DNA of 64,000 nucleotides from an uncultured Rhodospirillaceae bacterium (lineage in GTDB: Bacteria; Pseudomonadota; Alphaproteobacteria; Rhodospirillales; Rhodospirillaceae). The notes under the pieces are model-generated. The model was not told the origin of the DNA. It saw only the letters and a list, made by a program, of their open reading frames with translations, and did no database searches. Position 1 is the stretch's first letter. Every line of letters begins with the position of its first letter. Shown here piece after piece: positions 27,817-38,627 of the stretch. The stretch covers positions 62,001 to 126,000 of the forward strand of contig CALSLN010000014.1 in the NCBI GenBank assembly GCA_943787205.1, read 5' to 3'. The translations under genes were made by a program, and so were the position numbers.

Positions 27817-28557
27817 TCAGGAGGTTGGCTTTGATTTGGAAGAGACGTCGCCGTCTGGTTTCGGAAGCGCGTGGCTCGCCACTTCAATAGCCGAACGGAG
27901 TTCGGTCAAAAACGCATCTCGTTTTAGTCCGGCAGGAATTGGTGGAAGGAATTCAAATACGATTGAGCCGGGTAGTTTTGCGACCCGTGTTTTCCCCCAA
28001 ATCAATCCTGTATTCAAAGCCATGGGTATAAGCGGCGCGTCGCAGTGATTATACAGTGCAACAATTCCTGGCTTGTAGTCTTCATGCTGCCCCAACGCTG
28101 TGCGGGTCCCCTCTGGAAAAATAAGTACAGTCTCACCATTCGCGATTGCGGTATCGGCTCCTCGTAAAATCCGACGCATAGCACTCGCTCCTGCGCCGCG
28201 ATTAATTGGGATTAATCCACCTCTCTTGATGTACCAGCCGACCAATGGAATCCATTGCAACGAGTCCTTTAGGATAAAAACGGGATAGTCGAACAGCAGA
28301 AACAGCATGTATGTCTCGAATGCAGATTGATGCTGTGCCGCAATGATGCAGGGGCCCTCGGGCAGATTTTCGCGGCCACGAATTTCGAACCGAATGTTAA
28401 GGAGCGCGCGTGCTAGCCAAGCAACGCCCTGTGCCCAAAATCGTGTGACGGCTAAGGCGCTGCGCCTTGTAATGAGCCCCGGCAAACCGAGTATTGCGAT
28501 GCCTAGCGTCCATATCAGGAACACGAGAAGGTAAAGTGCAGATCGTAAGAACGTCAC
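27817..28557 (-). CDS. plsC: 1-acyl-sn-glycerol-3-phosphate acyltransferase
   Basis: About 246 residues, inner-membrane enzyme that acylates lysophosphatidate to phosphatidate. One long hydrophobic N-terminal segment (FLRSALYLLVFLIWTLGIAIL), then acyltransferase motif HQSAFE (HX4D/E form), GGLIPINRG, and FPEGTRT. A longer frame runs to 28677 but overlaps ydcF by over 100 bp; GTG 28557 has AGGA upstream and starts 12 bp after the ydcF stop, so it is preferred. Last gene of the ftsE-ftsX-ydcF-plsC unit. Confidence 0.9.
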   Translation of the reverse strand: MTFLRSALYLLVFLIWTLGIAILGLPGLITRRSALAVTRFWAQGVAWLARALLNIRFEIRGRENLPEGPCIIAAQHQSAFETYMLFLLFDYPVFILKDSLQWIPLVGWYIKRGGLIPINRGAGASAMRRILRGADTAIANGETVLIFPEGTRTALGQHEDYKPGIVALYNHCDAPLIPMALNTGLIWGKTRVAKLPGSIVFEFLPPIPAGLKRDAFLTELRSAIEVASHALPKPDGDVSSKSKPTS

Positions 28558-28568
28558 AAAGCATAGTC

Positions 28569-29180
28569 CTATTTTGGATTTTTTTGCGGCCCTGGCGACC
28601 ACGGTTTTGCGATTGAATACAAGTGTTTGGAATATTCGCGTGCAAGAAGGCTTGCTGTGCCCGGGTATCGCCACCAATCAGCTTTTACCTGTTCGGGAAA
28701 TACCGGGTGAGGGATTATTTTAGCGGCTGGCATGGTGCGTTCTAACTCAAGCAAAGCGCGTGGCATGTGATAGGCGGCAGTCACTAAGCGAATTGATTGC
28801 ACAGAATTTTCTTGGGCCCATATCGCTGTTTCTATGGCGTTGCCTGGTGTGTCCTCGGCTTCCGACCCAATGGTAATTTTCCCGCTCAGTTTATCTTGGC
28901 CTCGTGGGTCAATAGAGACCAGGTCGGCAACGGTCACTGAGGGTGCAACACCTGAAATAAAAAGTTGTGACGCTAATCCACGTTCCAGCAATTCGACTCC
29001 CGTCGTAATGCGTTCGCTACCACCTGTGAGAACTACAATCGCATCGGTAGGTTCCGCAACATTCAGAACTGATTCGGGAACCTTCTGGGCATAGGAAATG
29101 AGTCCGGCCACCCAAGCCAACACCATCAAGCTGACCCCGAGAATGACCAGGCGTAGTTTTCTTGGCATATGTGGAGTCAT
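28569..29180 (-). CDS. YdcF/DUF218 family membrane protein
   Basis: About 203 residues. One N-terminal membrane helix (LVILGVSLMVLAWVAGLI) followed by the DUF218 domain: DAIVVLTGGSERITTGVELL, then ASQLFISGV, EDTPGNAIETAIWA and LVTAAYHMPRALLELER. Family members such as SanA, ElyC and YdcF affect envelope integrity and lipid carrier use. ATG 29180 comes two bases after the ftsX stop; the longer frame into ftsX is rejected. The gene order ftsE-ftsX-ydcF-plsC is common in alphaproteobacteria. Confidence 0.88.
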   Translation of the reverse strand: MTPHMPRKLRLVILGVSLMVLAWVAGLISYAQKVPESVLNVAEPTDAIVVLTGGSERITTGVELLERGLASQLFISGVAPSVTVADLVSIDPRGQDKLSGKITIGSEAEDTPGNAIETAIWAQENSVQSIRLVTAAYHMPRALLELERTMPAAKIIPHPVFPEQVKADWWRYPGTASLLAREYSKHLYSIAKPWSPGPQKNPK

Positions 29181-29182
29181 GA

Positions 29183-30073
29183 TCAGACCATAGACCTGAG
29201 CGTGCTGAGTACGGTGATGTAAGCGGTAATCATTGCTAGCACGGCGGCAGCCAGAGACACTAATGGCAATGAAATCCAAAATCCAAAACCCAAGTCTATG
29301 TCGGGGAGGAAGCCGCTTTCTACATTGCTGGCTAACAGGCCGATTGCGATTTGAGTAAAGACACCTGCCAGGAGTCCGCCAGCTGAGCCTTTTAAGGCAG
29401 CGGAAAGAGTTCTTTTCGCAAACTGCGTTGCTACGTAAATATCACGGGCACCGATTAGGTGCAGGACAGAGATCACCTCTCTAAATTCAGCCATGCTAGC
29501 GCGGGTCGCGTATACGACTGTGAGAGCGAGTGCCGTCGTTACGATGAGCGCTATCCCGATGGTTAATAGTCTAAAGCCTTCTGTTAGATCTATGAGGTGC
29601 TCGAACCATCGGCGGTGATCATCAATAATTGCGTCTGGCACTACCGTTGTTACTGCAGTTCGTAGTCCCTCAATGATGGCGGTCGATTCATCCGAAAGCG
29701 AAACATCAATGAGGACGGGGATGGGCAAATCCCCAATCGCGGCGGCGTCGCCTAGCCATGGGGCTAGCAGGGCTTCTATTTCAGTATTTTTAAGAACTTT
29801 TACAGACCGTACACTTGGCAGTGACTCCAATGCAGCAACGGCTCTATCTGTTCGCGCTTGGTTTGCTGAATCTTCATTGATTGCCGAAAGCGCTGGGATC
29901 TGCACGGTCAGTGTTCCGGTTACGGCCCGAGACCACCCGGATAAGATGGTATCGAAAACGGCCACGCCGCTTACGGAGAGAATGCCAAGGAAAACCATGA
30001 TTGCCATAAGCCATGGGATGAAGCGAGAGGCGCTATCCCCACCCAGTGGCAAATCAGTGCGCAAGGAAATCAT
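29183..30073 (-). CDS. ftsX: Cell division protein FtsX
   Basis: 296 residues, membrane partner of FtsE; the complex couples septal peptidoglycan hydrolysis to divisome assembly. Hydrophobic helix at 22-44, a periplasmic extracellular-core domain (about 50-160) with the [15 protein letters not shown] pattern, then three helices with the conserved [22 protein letters not shown] segment and Gly-rich [10 protein letters not shown]. The start overlaps the ftsE stop as ATGA. Hydrolase-activating details cannot be read from sequence. Confidence 0.92.
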   Translation of the reverse strand: MISLRTDLPLGGDSASRFIPWLMAIMVFLGILSVSGVAVFDTILSGWSRAVTGTLTVQIPALSAINEDSANQARTDRAVAALESLPSVRSVKVLKNTEIEALLAPWLGDAAAIGDLPIPVLIDVSLSDESTAIIEGLRTAVTTVVPDAIIDDHRRWFEHLIDLTEGFRLLTIGIALIVTTALALTVVYATRASMAEFREVISVLHLIGARDIYVATQFAKRTLSAALKGSAGGLLAGVFTQIAIGLLASNVESGFLPDIDLGFGFWISLPLVSLAAAVLAMITAYITVLSTLRSMV

Positions 30074-30798
30074 GCTTGTGCCCCGTTAGCAGCAAGCGGC
30101 GGCAATTCCGATAGGCGGTGGTTCTCTAAGGCCAGCCGATTGAATCCGAACTTGGCAACCAAGTGCTCGTTATGCGTGGCAATGATGACATTCGAACCCA
30201 GCTTATTCATTTCCATAAACAGCTGCATGAGACGCATAGCTATTGTGTCATCAACGTTGCCTGTCGGTTCGTCGGCGAGTATCAAGCGGGGCCGGTTGAC
30301 GACAGCCCGGGCTATAGCCACGCGTTGCTTCTGCCCGCCGGACAGTGTCTCTGGTTTGGCATCCATGTATTCGTCTAGCCCAACCCAAGAGAGCAACTCT
30401 GAGACGTTACTTTTGATTTCGGGCTCTGGAGCATTTGCGACCCGCAGTGGCAGCGCGACATTGTCGAACGCTGAGAGATGGTCAAGCAGCCTAAAGTCTT
30501 GAAACACGACGCCAACCTTGCGGCGAATTGCCGGTAGTGCGCTACGTGCAGCGGCGGTGACATTCGTGCCAAAGAGTCGAACGCTACCTTGCGTCGGACG
30601 TTGAGCAAGATAGAGCAGCTTGAGAAGCGACGTCTTCCCTGCACCTGAGGCTCCTGTTAGAAAATGGAAACTTCCGGAGGGGAGGGAAAGGTTCAGATTT
30701 GTGAGCACATTTGGCCCACCGTCATAGCTCAAACTCACGTTATCGAGCTCTAAAGCAGATGTCTGATCGGTGCTTTCTGATGATTTGCTAATTTGCAC
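30070..30798 (-). CDS. ftsE: Cell division ATP-binding protein FtsE
   Basis: 242-residue ABC ATPase. Walker A is GASGAGKTS near residue 50, Q-loop [12 protein letters not shown], signature [14 protein letters not shown] near 137-150, Walker [13 protein letters not shown], then the H-loop in IIATHNEH. The QDFRLL and GNVD forms are typical of FtsE. It starts a four-gene unit with ftsX, ydcF and plsC, and is divergent from the zinc-ribbon protein across a 154-bp region with an inverted repeat. Confidence 0.95.
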   Translation of the reverse strand: MQISKSSESTDQTSALELDNVSLSYDGGPNVLTNLNLSLPSGSFHFLTGASGAGKTSLLKLLYLAQRPTQGSVRLFGTNVTAAARSALPAIRRKVGVVFQDFRLLDHLSAFDNVALPLRVANAPEPEIKSNVSELLSWVGLDEYMDAKPETLSGGQKQRVAIARAVVNRPRLILADEPTGNVDDTIAMRLMQLFMEMNKLGSNVIIATHNEHLVAKFGFNRLALENHRLSELPPLAANGAQA

Positions 30799-30889
30799 TG
30801 GTAAGGCCTGCTTGTATGGTCCTGATATATTAACTCAAAAAGAACGTCTTGCCTGTAGTATCAGACGCGGTTATCCCAGTTTCTACGCC

Positions 30890-30926
30890 AAGGTATACCA
30901 GGGTAAATACCTTATATGGTATACTT
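30890..30926. promoter_or_regulatory. Inverted repeat between ftsE and the zinc-ribbon gene
   Basis: AAGGTATACCA (30890-30900) and TGGTATACTT (30917-30926) are inverted copies; GGTATACC is itself a palindrome. The right arm contains TATACT (30920-30925), a good -10 element toward the zinc-ribbon gene, so a bound protein would block or control that promoter. Confidence 0.45.
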
Positions 30927-30952
30927 AAACGGCATCCAACACAGGACCTTGC

Positions 30953-33190
30953 ATGCGTATCACGTGCCCGAATTGTACCGCAGGTTTTGAAATACCAACG
31001 GAGCTGCTTGGCCGTAAGGGCCGAAGCCTTAAATGTGCGACTTGTGGTCACTCATGGTTTCAGGCCGCGGTCATCGATGAAATCGATTTAGCTGACGTCT
31101 TAGCGTAGACAAAAGCCAAAGAAACGGCCAGCGAGATGGGTGGCGCTGCTGCAAAGCCTGCAGCTGCAGAGCCTATGGGCGGTAGTCGAGTTCCAGATAC
31201 AGCTGCAATAGCCGCGATCGCTAATCAGGCGTTGGGTACTACTGGTGGCCCGGTTGAAAAACGGCCCAGTGATATTCCAGAAGGCGCGAAGTCATTGCTT
31301 GGCGACCGAAATAAGCCGCAGCCTGCCCCTGCTGCTGGAAAGTCTATTATAGACTCTGAGGGCGCGTCCGGTGGTCCTCAGGCAGCAAGTCTGGCGGGAG
31401 ATTCTCTTCTGGGTGAAGGCCTTGAAGATATTGGCGATGACGCTGTGTCTTGGATGGACAAAGAGAATTCTGAACAGCCCAACACCCAGCAGGGTATTCC
31501 TGAACAAGGTGCGACCGGCGGACCTGGCGCGGCTCCAGCTCAAGGGCAAAACGCGGGGCCTGGCCAACAGGCTGCACAAGCGGGCCAAAGCATGATGGAC
31601 GCAGACGGAGGTGCTCAGGGTGGCCCTGGTGCAGCGCCGCAAGCCGCTGGAACGCAAGCTGGTCAGCCAAGCAATATGATGGATCAAGGGGCTGCAGGTG
31701 GTCCCGGTGCGGCCGGAGGCCCGAGTGCAGCACCCGAGCCAGCGATAAAAGATGCCCCTGCAGAAGAACCGGTGTCCTGGATGGACCGACAAGCTGGAGC
31801 TGATGGCATGCCGGGTATGCCCGGGATGCCTGGAATGCCTGCAGCAATGCCTGGCGCCCCGGGTGCGATGGGTGGCCCTGGTGCTCAAGGCGGCCCAGGT
31901 GCTCCGGCCGCAGCTCCAATGTCGGGGCAAAGCATGATGGGGCAACAAGGGGCCAACGCAGGTCCTGGTGCTCCAGCAATGTCGCAAATGTCTGGCGATC
32001 ATATTGCTGCGCCAGGCTTGGGTGCTCAGTCCCTGATGTCTGGGGAACAGGTTGTTCCTCGTGCTGATGCAGATTCGATGATGGGCGGTGCGCAAGGTGG
32101 GCCAGGTAGTCCTGGTGCATCTCAGATGGGTGGAGATATTGACGCGCCAGGACTGGGTGCTCAATCGATGATCGATGGGTCCGAGCAAGGTGGTGGTGGC
32201 GCGCAAGGTGGCGCTCCGGACGGTGGAGCGAGTGGCGGTCCAGGCCAATCTATGCTTGAGAATGAAGACGGTAGTGGTGGTGGCGCGCAGGGTGGTGTCT
32301 CAGAAGAGGGTGCGAGTGGCGGTCCTGGTCAATCCATGCTTGAGGATGAAGACGGCGGCGGTGGTGCTTAGGGGGGGCCTGAGTCCGGTGGAGCCAGTGG
32401 AGGCCCCGGAGCAGGTGGCAGCGATGATGATCTAGACGGCGATCCCCTATCAGGAGAGAACGCTGAAGATGATGACGCGTTTCACCAGGCTGATCGAAAG
32501 CCTGGAGAAGATGCCGATGATGAAGGCGAAGAGGGGGCCGGCGCAGAAGACGACGATGCCTTCTTCCAGTCAAAAAAATCTAAATCCGGTGAAGATGGCG
32601 ACGATGAAGACTTGGTCGACCCCGACGAAGACCGCCCCGACTTTGGTGGTACGGGTAAGAAGTCTGATGGTGATGATGATCTAGATGACGACCCTCTTGC
32701 AGGCGATGAAGCAAAATCAGCTGGAAAAGCTGATAAGAAGAAGCCCAAAAAGAAAAGTAAGCCAATAGACCCTGCCTACATTACCGCAGGCGTTCTAACT
32801 GTTATCGCTATTTTAATAGGCAGTATGCTTTTCCTCGCGCGCGATCAACTTGCTGAGCTCTGGCCGGGTATTGAAGGTGTCTACGAGGCATTGAATTTGG
32901 ACGATGAAGACGCTCAAGGCCTGCGCCTGTCTGCGCCGCAACCGGTGCGAATTATGAAGGCTGGGGTTCAGACTTTGGTGGTGTCTGGGTTCATTACGAA
33001 CCTAACGCCCGAAGTTCAGACAGTACCAAATATCAAATTGATGCTGGTCAACAAGGACAACGAAGTGGTCCAGGAAACGTCTCAGGCGCCAGCGTCTCCA
33101 GTGATAGACCCTAATTCCACGATGCCATATAGAATCGAGTTGCAGCTTCCTGTGGAAACGGCTCAGAGTCTGCGCGTGGATTGGGATTAA
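30953..33190 (+). CDS. MJ0042-type zinc-ribbon / DUF3426 protein, frame interrupted by two in-frame TAG codons
   Basis: One continuous frame of 745 codons. Residues 1-40 form an MJ0042 zinc ribbon (CPNC...CATC, then HSWF). A TAG at 31106-31108 and another at 32369-32371 interrupt it. Between them is a long low-complexity region built from Gly-Gly-Pro-Gly/Ala, Gln-Ser-Met-Met and Pro-Gly-Met repeats, then an Asp/Glu-rich stretch, a Lys-rich patch, one membrane helix (ITAGVLTVIAILIGSMLFLA) and a DUF3426 C-terminal domain with TLVVSGFITNLTPEVQTVPNI. The second TAG stands exactly where the repeat has Gln (GGGA-Q-GG becomes GGGA-stop-GG). Position beside ftsE is conserved in related bacteria. Whether full-length protein is made is unknown. 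Confidence 0.78.
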
Positions 33191-35708
33191 AACTGCTCGA
33201 GTAGACGTCTAAGGTATTGTCGTTCTTCTAGAGATCTGACGCGCTGGCCGGCGCGCTTGCGTATTTCTTCAAGAATATCTCTAGACCGTTGCGACAATCC
33301 TCGTGTGTCCGGATCGGTTGGAAGCTCTGTTTCGTCGCTATCGTCTGGACCAAGGTTGGGGCCCATGGCGCCGAGCGGCTGACCCGCCTGGCCTGGCATG
33401 GGAATAAGACCGGCTAGCCCCTGTTCCGCTAACGCTTGCATAATTTGTTGGGCCGCGCCTTGCATGCCGCTCTGCAACCCAGAAAGGGCTTCTGCCTGGG
33501 CATCTGAGGCGGCGCGCCACGATTGTTGGCGCAACGCACCTTCTGCATCCTGCATGGCCTGGTCAGCGTCGCCAAGTTCGCTGGGAAGCTGGCCAGTCAT
33601 TTCAGCCATGCGGCTCATTAAATCTCCCAGCCGTTCTCGCAATTGATCCTGTTCCTGTGCAGCTTTCTCACCTTGTCCTTGCGAGTTTTCTTTTGGCTGG
33701 CTTGCATCGGCGGCCTCTGTTGAGCCCTCGTTTTTCTCAAAACTATTGTTGTCGCGTTGTCCGGATTGGTTTTGCTCAAGGGCGCGCTGGCGTGCCTGTT
33801 CAAAAGACTCGTTGAGCATGTCCGATTGCTCTTGCGTAATATCCTTGAGGTCTTCCATCATTTGACGGGCGGCCTCCACGTTGGGGTTGTCCATGGGGCT
33901 CATTGCCGTGTTGCGTAATTTCTCGAGCATGTTCTTAAGCTCGGACAACATCGTCTTTGCTGCATCTTCCGCACCCATTTCGGTGAGTTGACGCAGTTGT
34001 TCTATCATTTGCGCAAGGTCTTCAGACCCCATCGTTTGCATTTCACCGGTTTGGCTATTCAGTGGAAAACTTCCCTCCGGCATGTTTTCTGCCATCGCCT
34101 GGTAGTAGTCCACCAGGGCCCGCTGAAGGCGCTCAATTAATCGACTGATCTCTTCTGGTGTCGCACCATTTTCTATGGCGTCACTGAGCGCTTGTTCGGC
34201 ATCGTTTAGGGCCTGCTCCGCGACTGCCATGGAGCCGTCTTCCATCCGCAACGCTGCTTTCCACATTAAGTCGATAACACTGTCTAAAACGTCTGTTGCA
34301 TCTTGAAGGTCTAGTCTGCTGCGTGCGCTGGCCATTGCGAGGTGGGCAATGACATCACCGCCGTACCCTTCTGGTACTTCCATGAGCCGGGTTAAAGCCC
34401 GCGCTGCCATGGGGGCTGTCGAAGGGTCCTCAATCAAATCTTTTCGATATTGGATTATGGTCGCGGCGACCAAGTGGGAGAAGGTTCTTTCCGGAAGACG
34501 GAACCCTAATGGTCCAGTTGGTGTGGTCTGCCCGGCCGCGTCCTTGGCTGTCAGAATCAATGTTACGTCTTTGCCTGCCCATGGGTGTGCAGTTAAGTCA
34601 TGGAAACTTTGGTGTTCGAAATCCAGGTTGCGTGAGGGGGTGGGACAGAAACGGAAAAAGCGGTGGCCCAATTCCGTGCATAAGGTCTTGTCTCTCCAGG
34701 TCTATCGATCTGGCCTGAAACCGAAGTAACGCCATAGTCGTCTGCAGCTTTGTATTTTAACCCGAGGCGGGTGTCGCCCTGTCTCGCCTGGCGGGTCACT
34801 CATTTCAATACTTGGGGGGCGGTCCGCTAATGGGTTCAGGTTCCAAGCGGCTAAGATCTTACTCGTCTGCCTGAGTTCTAATTTTTGCCCTGTTGGAAGT
34901 GGTCCCTCGTAACGCTGACTTTCGTCGTCTGTGCTTGTTAGTTCAATTTCTGAGTCATCTACAATTAATCGGGTTTGTCTTCTTGTTCCTGTCACGACGG
35001 CAAGAATCTGTGTTCCATCCGGGACGACGACCGGATCCTTAGAAACGAGTTCGACCAATGGATCGAGGAGTACGGGCGGCTGGTTTGTGTAAGCAGGTGG
35101 CGTCAACCATACTTTCACATCTATTGGGCCCGTCTCTTTAATAAGCGCTGGATTTAGGGGCGCGCACAAAGCGGGGGCCAACGTCGCCCTTCGCACCAAA
35201 AACTCCAAAAACGCACAACAAGATAACCAAGCCACGAATAGCGAAAGTATCCCGTGCCGCGACTATGCCTGCTGGCTTAGGGATGCGAAGCCGTTCGATG
35301 GCGTCCTTCATGCGAAGCCTGTGCGCTAGCCAGAGTGTGTTCTGTCCTGGTCCAGCTTTGTAACCAAGATTGTCCTCCCATGCCGTTAGAGGCCGGTGGC
35401 CAATTCCTGGCGTTGTTTCCAGTCGGCGCCGTGCCTGCAATAGGGATGGCCAAGAAAACGATGTAAATCCACTGCGTAATAACCACACGAAGCTTAGGGC
35501 AAAGAGGAGCAAGATGATCCCGTGAATGAGCGCCGGGAACGAGGGAAGGACGTCGAAGAGTGCGATCGCCCGCAAAACTGCCTAGGAGGATGATAGGAGC
35601 CCATAGCGCAGCAGTTAACCGTTCTAAGCCTAGGCTAAGGCGAGAAAACAGCAGCCGACGAGTAATAAGGCGGCGGAGCCGCAGGAGTTCGCGCCAATCT
35701 CTAGACAT
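33187..35708 (-). CDS. DUF4175 (TIGR02302) family membrane protein, frame broken by several indels
   Basis: A large alphaproteobacterial protein of unknown function with N-terminal membrane helices. The start at 35708 gives WRELLRLRRLITRRLL and a first helix; the frame then shifts at C3 35569-35571 into AIALFDVLPSFPALIH and a second helix. It shifts again at G4 35157-35160 into LNPALIKETGPIDVKVW, at C3 34777-34779 into LGLKYKAADDYGV, and near 34655-34670 into the long C-terminal frame containing SFHDLTAHPWAGKDV, then helical Gln/Glu/Met-rich repeats and RDILEEIRKRAGQR. All repairs are consistent with removing extra bases from short homopolymer runs. Last gene after argH-lptM-lysA; its stop overlaps the convergent zinc-ribbon gene's stop. 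Confidence 0.82.
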
Positions 35709-35761
35709 TCGCGAGTGTAGTCTGGACGAAGGGTAAGGTTCAATTCCCGAACTGGCTAAGC

Positions 35762-37039
35762 CTATGCTTGGTCATTCATCCAGTCGGGTAGGCTTTCAAG
35801 TGCCCATAGGTCTTCGACTTTGGGCCTTTTCCGTATCACAGCGAAAGACTCACCATGGACCATCACCTCAGGTATGAGCGGTCTGGCATTATATGTGGAG
35901 GACATAACAGCGCCGTAGGCCCCTGCCGTCATGAAGGCGATAAGGTCTTCCTCGCCCAGCGCAGCCAGTGACGCATCGCGGACAAATCTATCCCCGGTCT
36001 CGCAGACGGGGCCAACGATATCCATTTTGGTTTTAGGAGAGCCAGCATCTTCTTCGGTGACCGGTAAAACGTCGTGGTGGGGCGTCATACATGGCTGGTC
36101 GAATGAGGTCGTTCATTGCCGCGTCCACGATGACAAACTCTTTCGTTTCGCCAGGCTTCACGTAAATAACTTTGGTTACAAGTATGCCGGCATTTGCAGC
36201 AATAACTCGACCTGGCTCAAACATCACCTTGCAGCCGAGGTCGCCGACGGTGCGTTTGACCACTTCCCCATATTCGGCAGGGCTGGGTGGGGTCGCGTTA
36301 TCACGTTTGTAGGAGACGCCAAGGCCACCGCCAAGATCGACGGTGCGGATATCGATGCCCGTGTCCCGTATCTCGTTGACGAGTCCGGCGACTTTGGAGA
36401 AGGCGGCCTCGAAAGGTGCCAGATCAGTAATCTGTGAGCCGATGTGAACAGCAACACCGCGAACGTCTATACCGGTCATGTCGTGCGCAGCTTTGTAAAG
36501 GCGCGGCGCGTCTTCCCATGCGACACCAAACTTGTCTTCTTTGCGGCCGGTGGCGATTTTATCATGCGTGGCAGCATGAATGTCGGGATTTACGCGCAAC
36601 GCAACAGGGGCTGGTTTGCCGAGCTTGGTCGCTATTCCGTTCAGACGGTTTAGCTCAGGTTCAGACTCAACGTTGATCTGACCAACTCCGTTTTCCAGGG
36701 CCAGCGTCAATTCTTCGGCCGTCTTTCCGACCCCTGAAAACACGATTTTCTCGCCTGGAATACCAGCCGCTAGCGCCCGCTTAAGCTCACCGCCAGAAAC
36801 AACGTCACATCCGCGCCAAGATCACCAAGTAGGCGTAGAACTGCCATATTGCCATTCGCTTTTGCCGAAAAGCAGACAAGTGAGTCCAGCCCGGCCAATG
36901 CGTCGGTGAAGACTTTGTAATGGCGAGTTAGCGTGGCAGAGGAGTAGCAATAAAAAGGCGTGCCAACGGCTGCTGCAATGTCAGGTAGCGGTACGTCTTC
37001 AGCGTGAAGAATGCCGCCATGATATTGGAAATGATGCAT
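35762..37039 (-). CDS. lysA: Diaminopimelate decarboxylase, frame broken in two places
   Basis: Last step of lysine synthesis: PLP-dependent decarboxylation of meso-diaminopimelate. N-terminal frame from 37039 has GTPFYCYSS and the PLP-Lys region CFSAKANGN. Near 36799-36806 the frame moves (net +2) into GELKRALAAGIPGEK, VFSGVGKT, HIGSQITDLAPF, DLGGGLGVSY and MFEPGRVIAANAG. At the G4 run 36079-36082 one extra base moves it again into DAHHDVLPVTE, then GPVCETGDRF and AYGAVMSSTYNARP. All catalytic blocks are present, so the protein was recently intact. Follows lptM by 18 bp. As lysA is normally needed for peptidoglycan, a base error is more likely than loss. Confidence 0.9.
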
Positions 37040-37057
37040 CGATCGATGTCCGTAACT

Positions 37058-37192
37058 TTATCGCCGTGGGTATTGTTTCGGATACTCAGACTCCGCGGGC
37101 GGCGTCAGAGCGCTCTTTTTACCGCATGCAGATAACGTGCCTAAGCAAAGAATGATTGCGATAAACGAAACAGTGAATCGTACCGTTCGCAT
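37058..37192 (-). CDS. lptM: Small lipoprotein, LptM (YifL)-like
   Basis: 44 residues. Starts [18 protein letters not shown], then the lipobox LSAC with the modified Cys at residue 23, and GKKSALTPPAE, a short charged/Pro tail. LptM in E. coli helps assemble the LptDE outer-membrane LPS translocon; homologues sit between argH and lysA in many proteobacteria, as here. The ATG overlaps the argH stop in TGATG, and lysA follows 18 bp later. Confidence 0.82.
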   Translation of the reverse strand: MRTVRFTVSFIAIILCLGTLSACGKKSALTPPAESEYPKQYPRR

Positions 37193-38585
37193 CACGCACC
37201 ACCTTTGGTTAAGAAGCGCGCCCGTGCAGCTGTAACTTGTGAGCGCACATTATCTGGGGCTGTCCCGCCGTAACTGGTGCGACTATTTACCGATGCATCG
37301 ACCGTCACGACGCCTAACGCGTCTGCAGTCAATCGCTCATCGATTTTACTCAGTTCTTCCGGGGACAACTCTTCTAGTTCGCAGCCTTTGTCCTCTGCCA
37401 ATTTAACCACCTGTCCGGCGATGTGATGGGAGTCCCTAAAGGCAACGTTCTGTTCTCGTACCAGCCAGTCCGCGAGATCCGTCGCCGTCGTGTACCCAGC
37501 TCCTGCAGCGCGCCGCATCCGATCTTTGTTGATGCTAATATCAGCAATCATTCCCGTAGCAGCGGCAAGACAAAGCTCTAGTGTATCGAAGGTGTCGAAC
37601 ACGGGCTCTTTGTCTTCCTGCATATCCTTCGAATAAGTGAGCGGCAGACCTTTCACGACAATCAAAAGACCGTTCATTGCCCCGATAACGCGCCCAACTT
37701 TACCCCGCAAAAGCTCAGCGCGTCTGGGTTCCGCTTTTGAGGCATCATTGAGCTGCCCGTTGAAAAGGCATCCGTAAAGGATACAAATCCGAATTGTGCG
37801 CTTGCCCAAATCACAAGCTCCTCTGCCAACCGAGAAAGGTGGACAGACAATATTGAAGCGCAGGACAGAAACTCTAAGGCAAAGTCGCGATCAGAAACCG
37901 CGTCTAGTGAGTTGGCCATTGGCCTATCGAAGTCCAAATCTTTTGCCGTCCGGTCCCGATCAAGAGGGAACGACGTACCAGCAAGCGCGCCCGCGCCTAA
38001 CGGGCTTTCGTTGAGGCGTGTGCGAGCGTCGTTAAACCTGCCACGGTCTCTGCCGATCATTTCAACATAAGCCAGCATATGGTGCCCGAACGTTACCGGT
38101 TGGGCTGCCTGCAAGTGTGTGAAGCCAGGCATAATTGTATCCGCATGCGCCTCAGCCTTATCTATGAGGGCTGATTGTAACCCCTGCAGCTGCTCATCCA
38201 GCGCCTCTATTGCGGCCCGCACCCAGAGTCTAAAGTCTGTGGCAACCTGATCGTTCCGAGACCGAGCGGTATGTAGACGCCCAGCGGGTTCTCCGATGAG
38301 GTCGCTCAATCGGCCTTCGATGTTCATATGGATGTCTTCAAGGGACCGCTTGAATGAGAAGTTGCCGTCGCTTATGTCTTTCTCAATCCTGAGCAGTCCA
38401 TTCATAATGGCTTCGCCATCGTCTTTCGATAGAATGCCCTGGGCAACCAGCATTGAGCAGTGAGCCCTGGAGCCCCTGATATCCTGTTTGGCGAGGCGCT
38501 TATCGAAGTCGATAGACGCGTTTATAGCTTCCATTACGTCTGATGGACCGCCGGAAAACCGACCGCCCCAAATTTGGCTGGTCAT
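37192..38585 (-). CDS. argH: Argininosuccinate lyase, one frame break
   Basis: Final arginine step: argininosuccinate to arginine and fumarate. The N-terminal frame (38585 to about 37725) has [51 protein letters not shown] and the catalytic [12 protein letters not shown] loop. There conserved sequence moves frame near 37718-37722: NPD-A continues as [15 protein letters not shown], then [19 protein letters not shown], as expected if one G is missing. The stop overlaps the start of lptM. tlpA is divergent 42 bp away, a common alphaproteobacterial arrangement. Probably functional, with a sequence error. Confidence 0.92.
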
Positions 38586-38627
38586 GAGTAACCTCCTGCC
38601 TTCAGGGCAGTATACAAGGACTAAACG

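Noticed and set aside
31292-32248. Long antisense frames opposite the zinc-ribbon gene
   Set aside because: Low-complexity repeats keep several frames open; the plus frame links a zinc ribbon to DUF3426.
30953-33190. Reassigned TAG codon
   Set aside because: TAG ends several intact genes in the window at the expected family C-termini.
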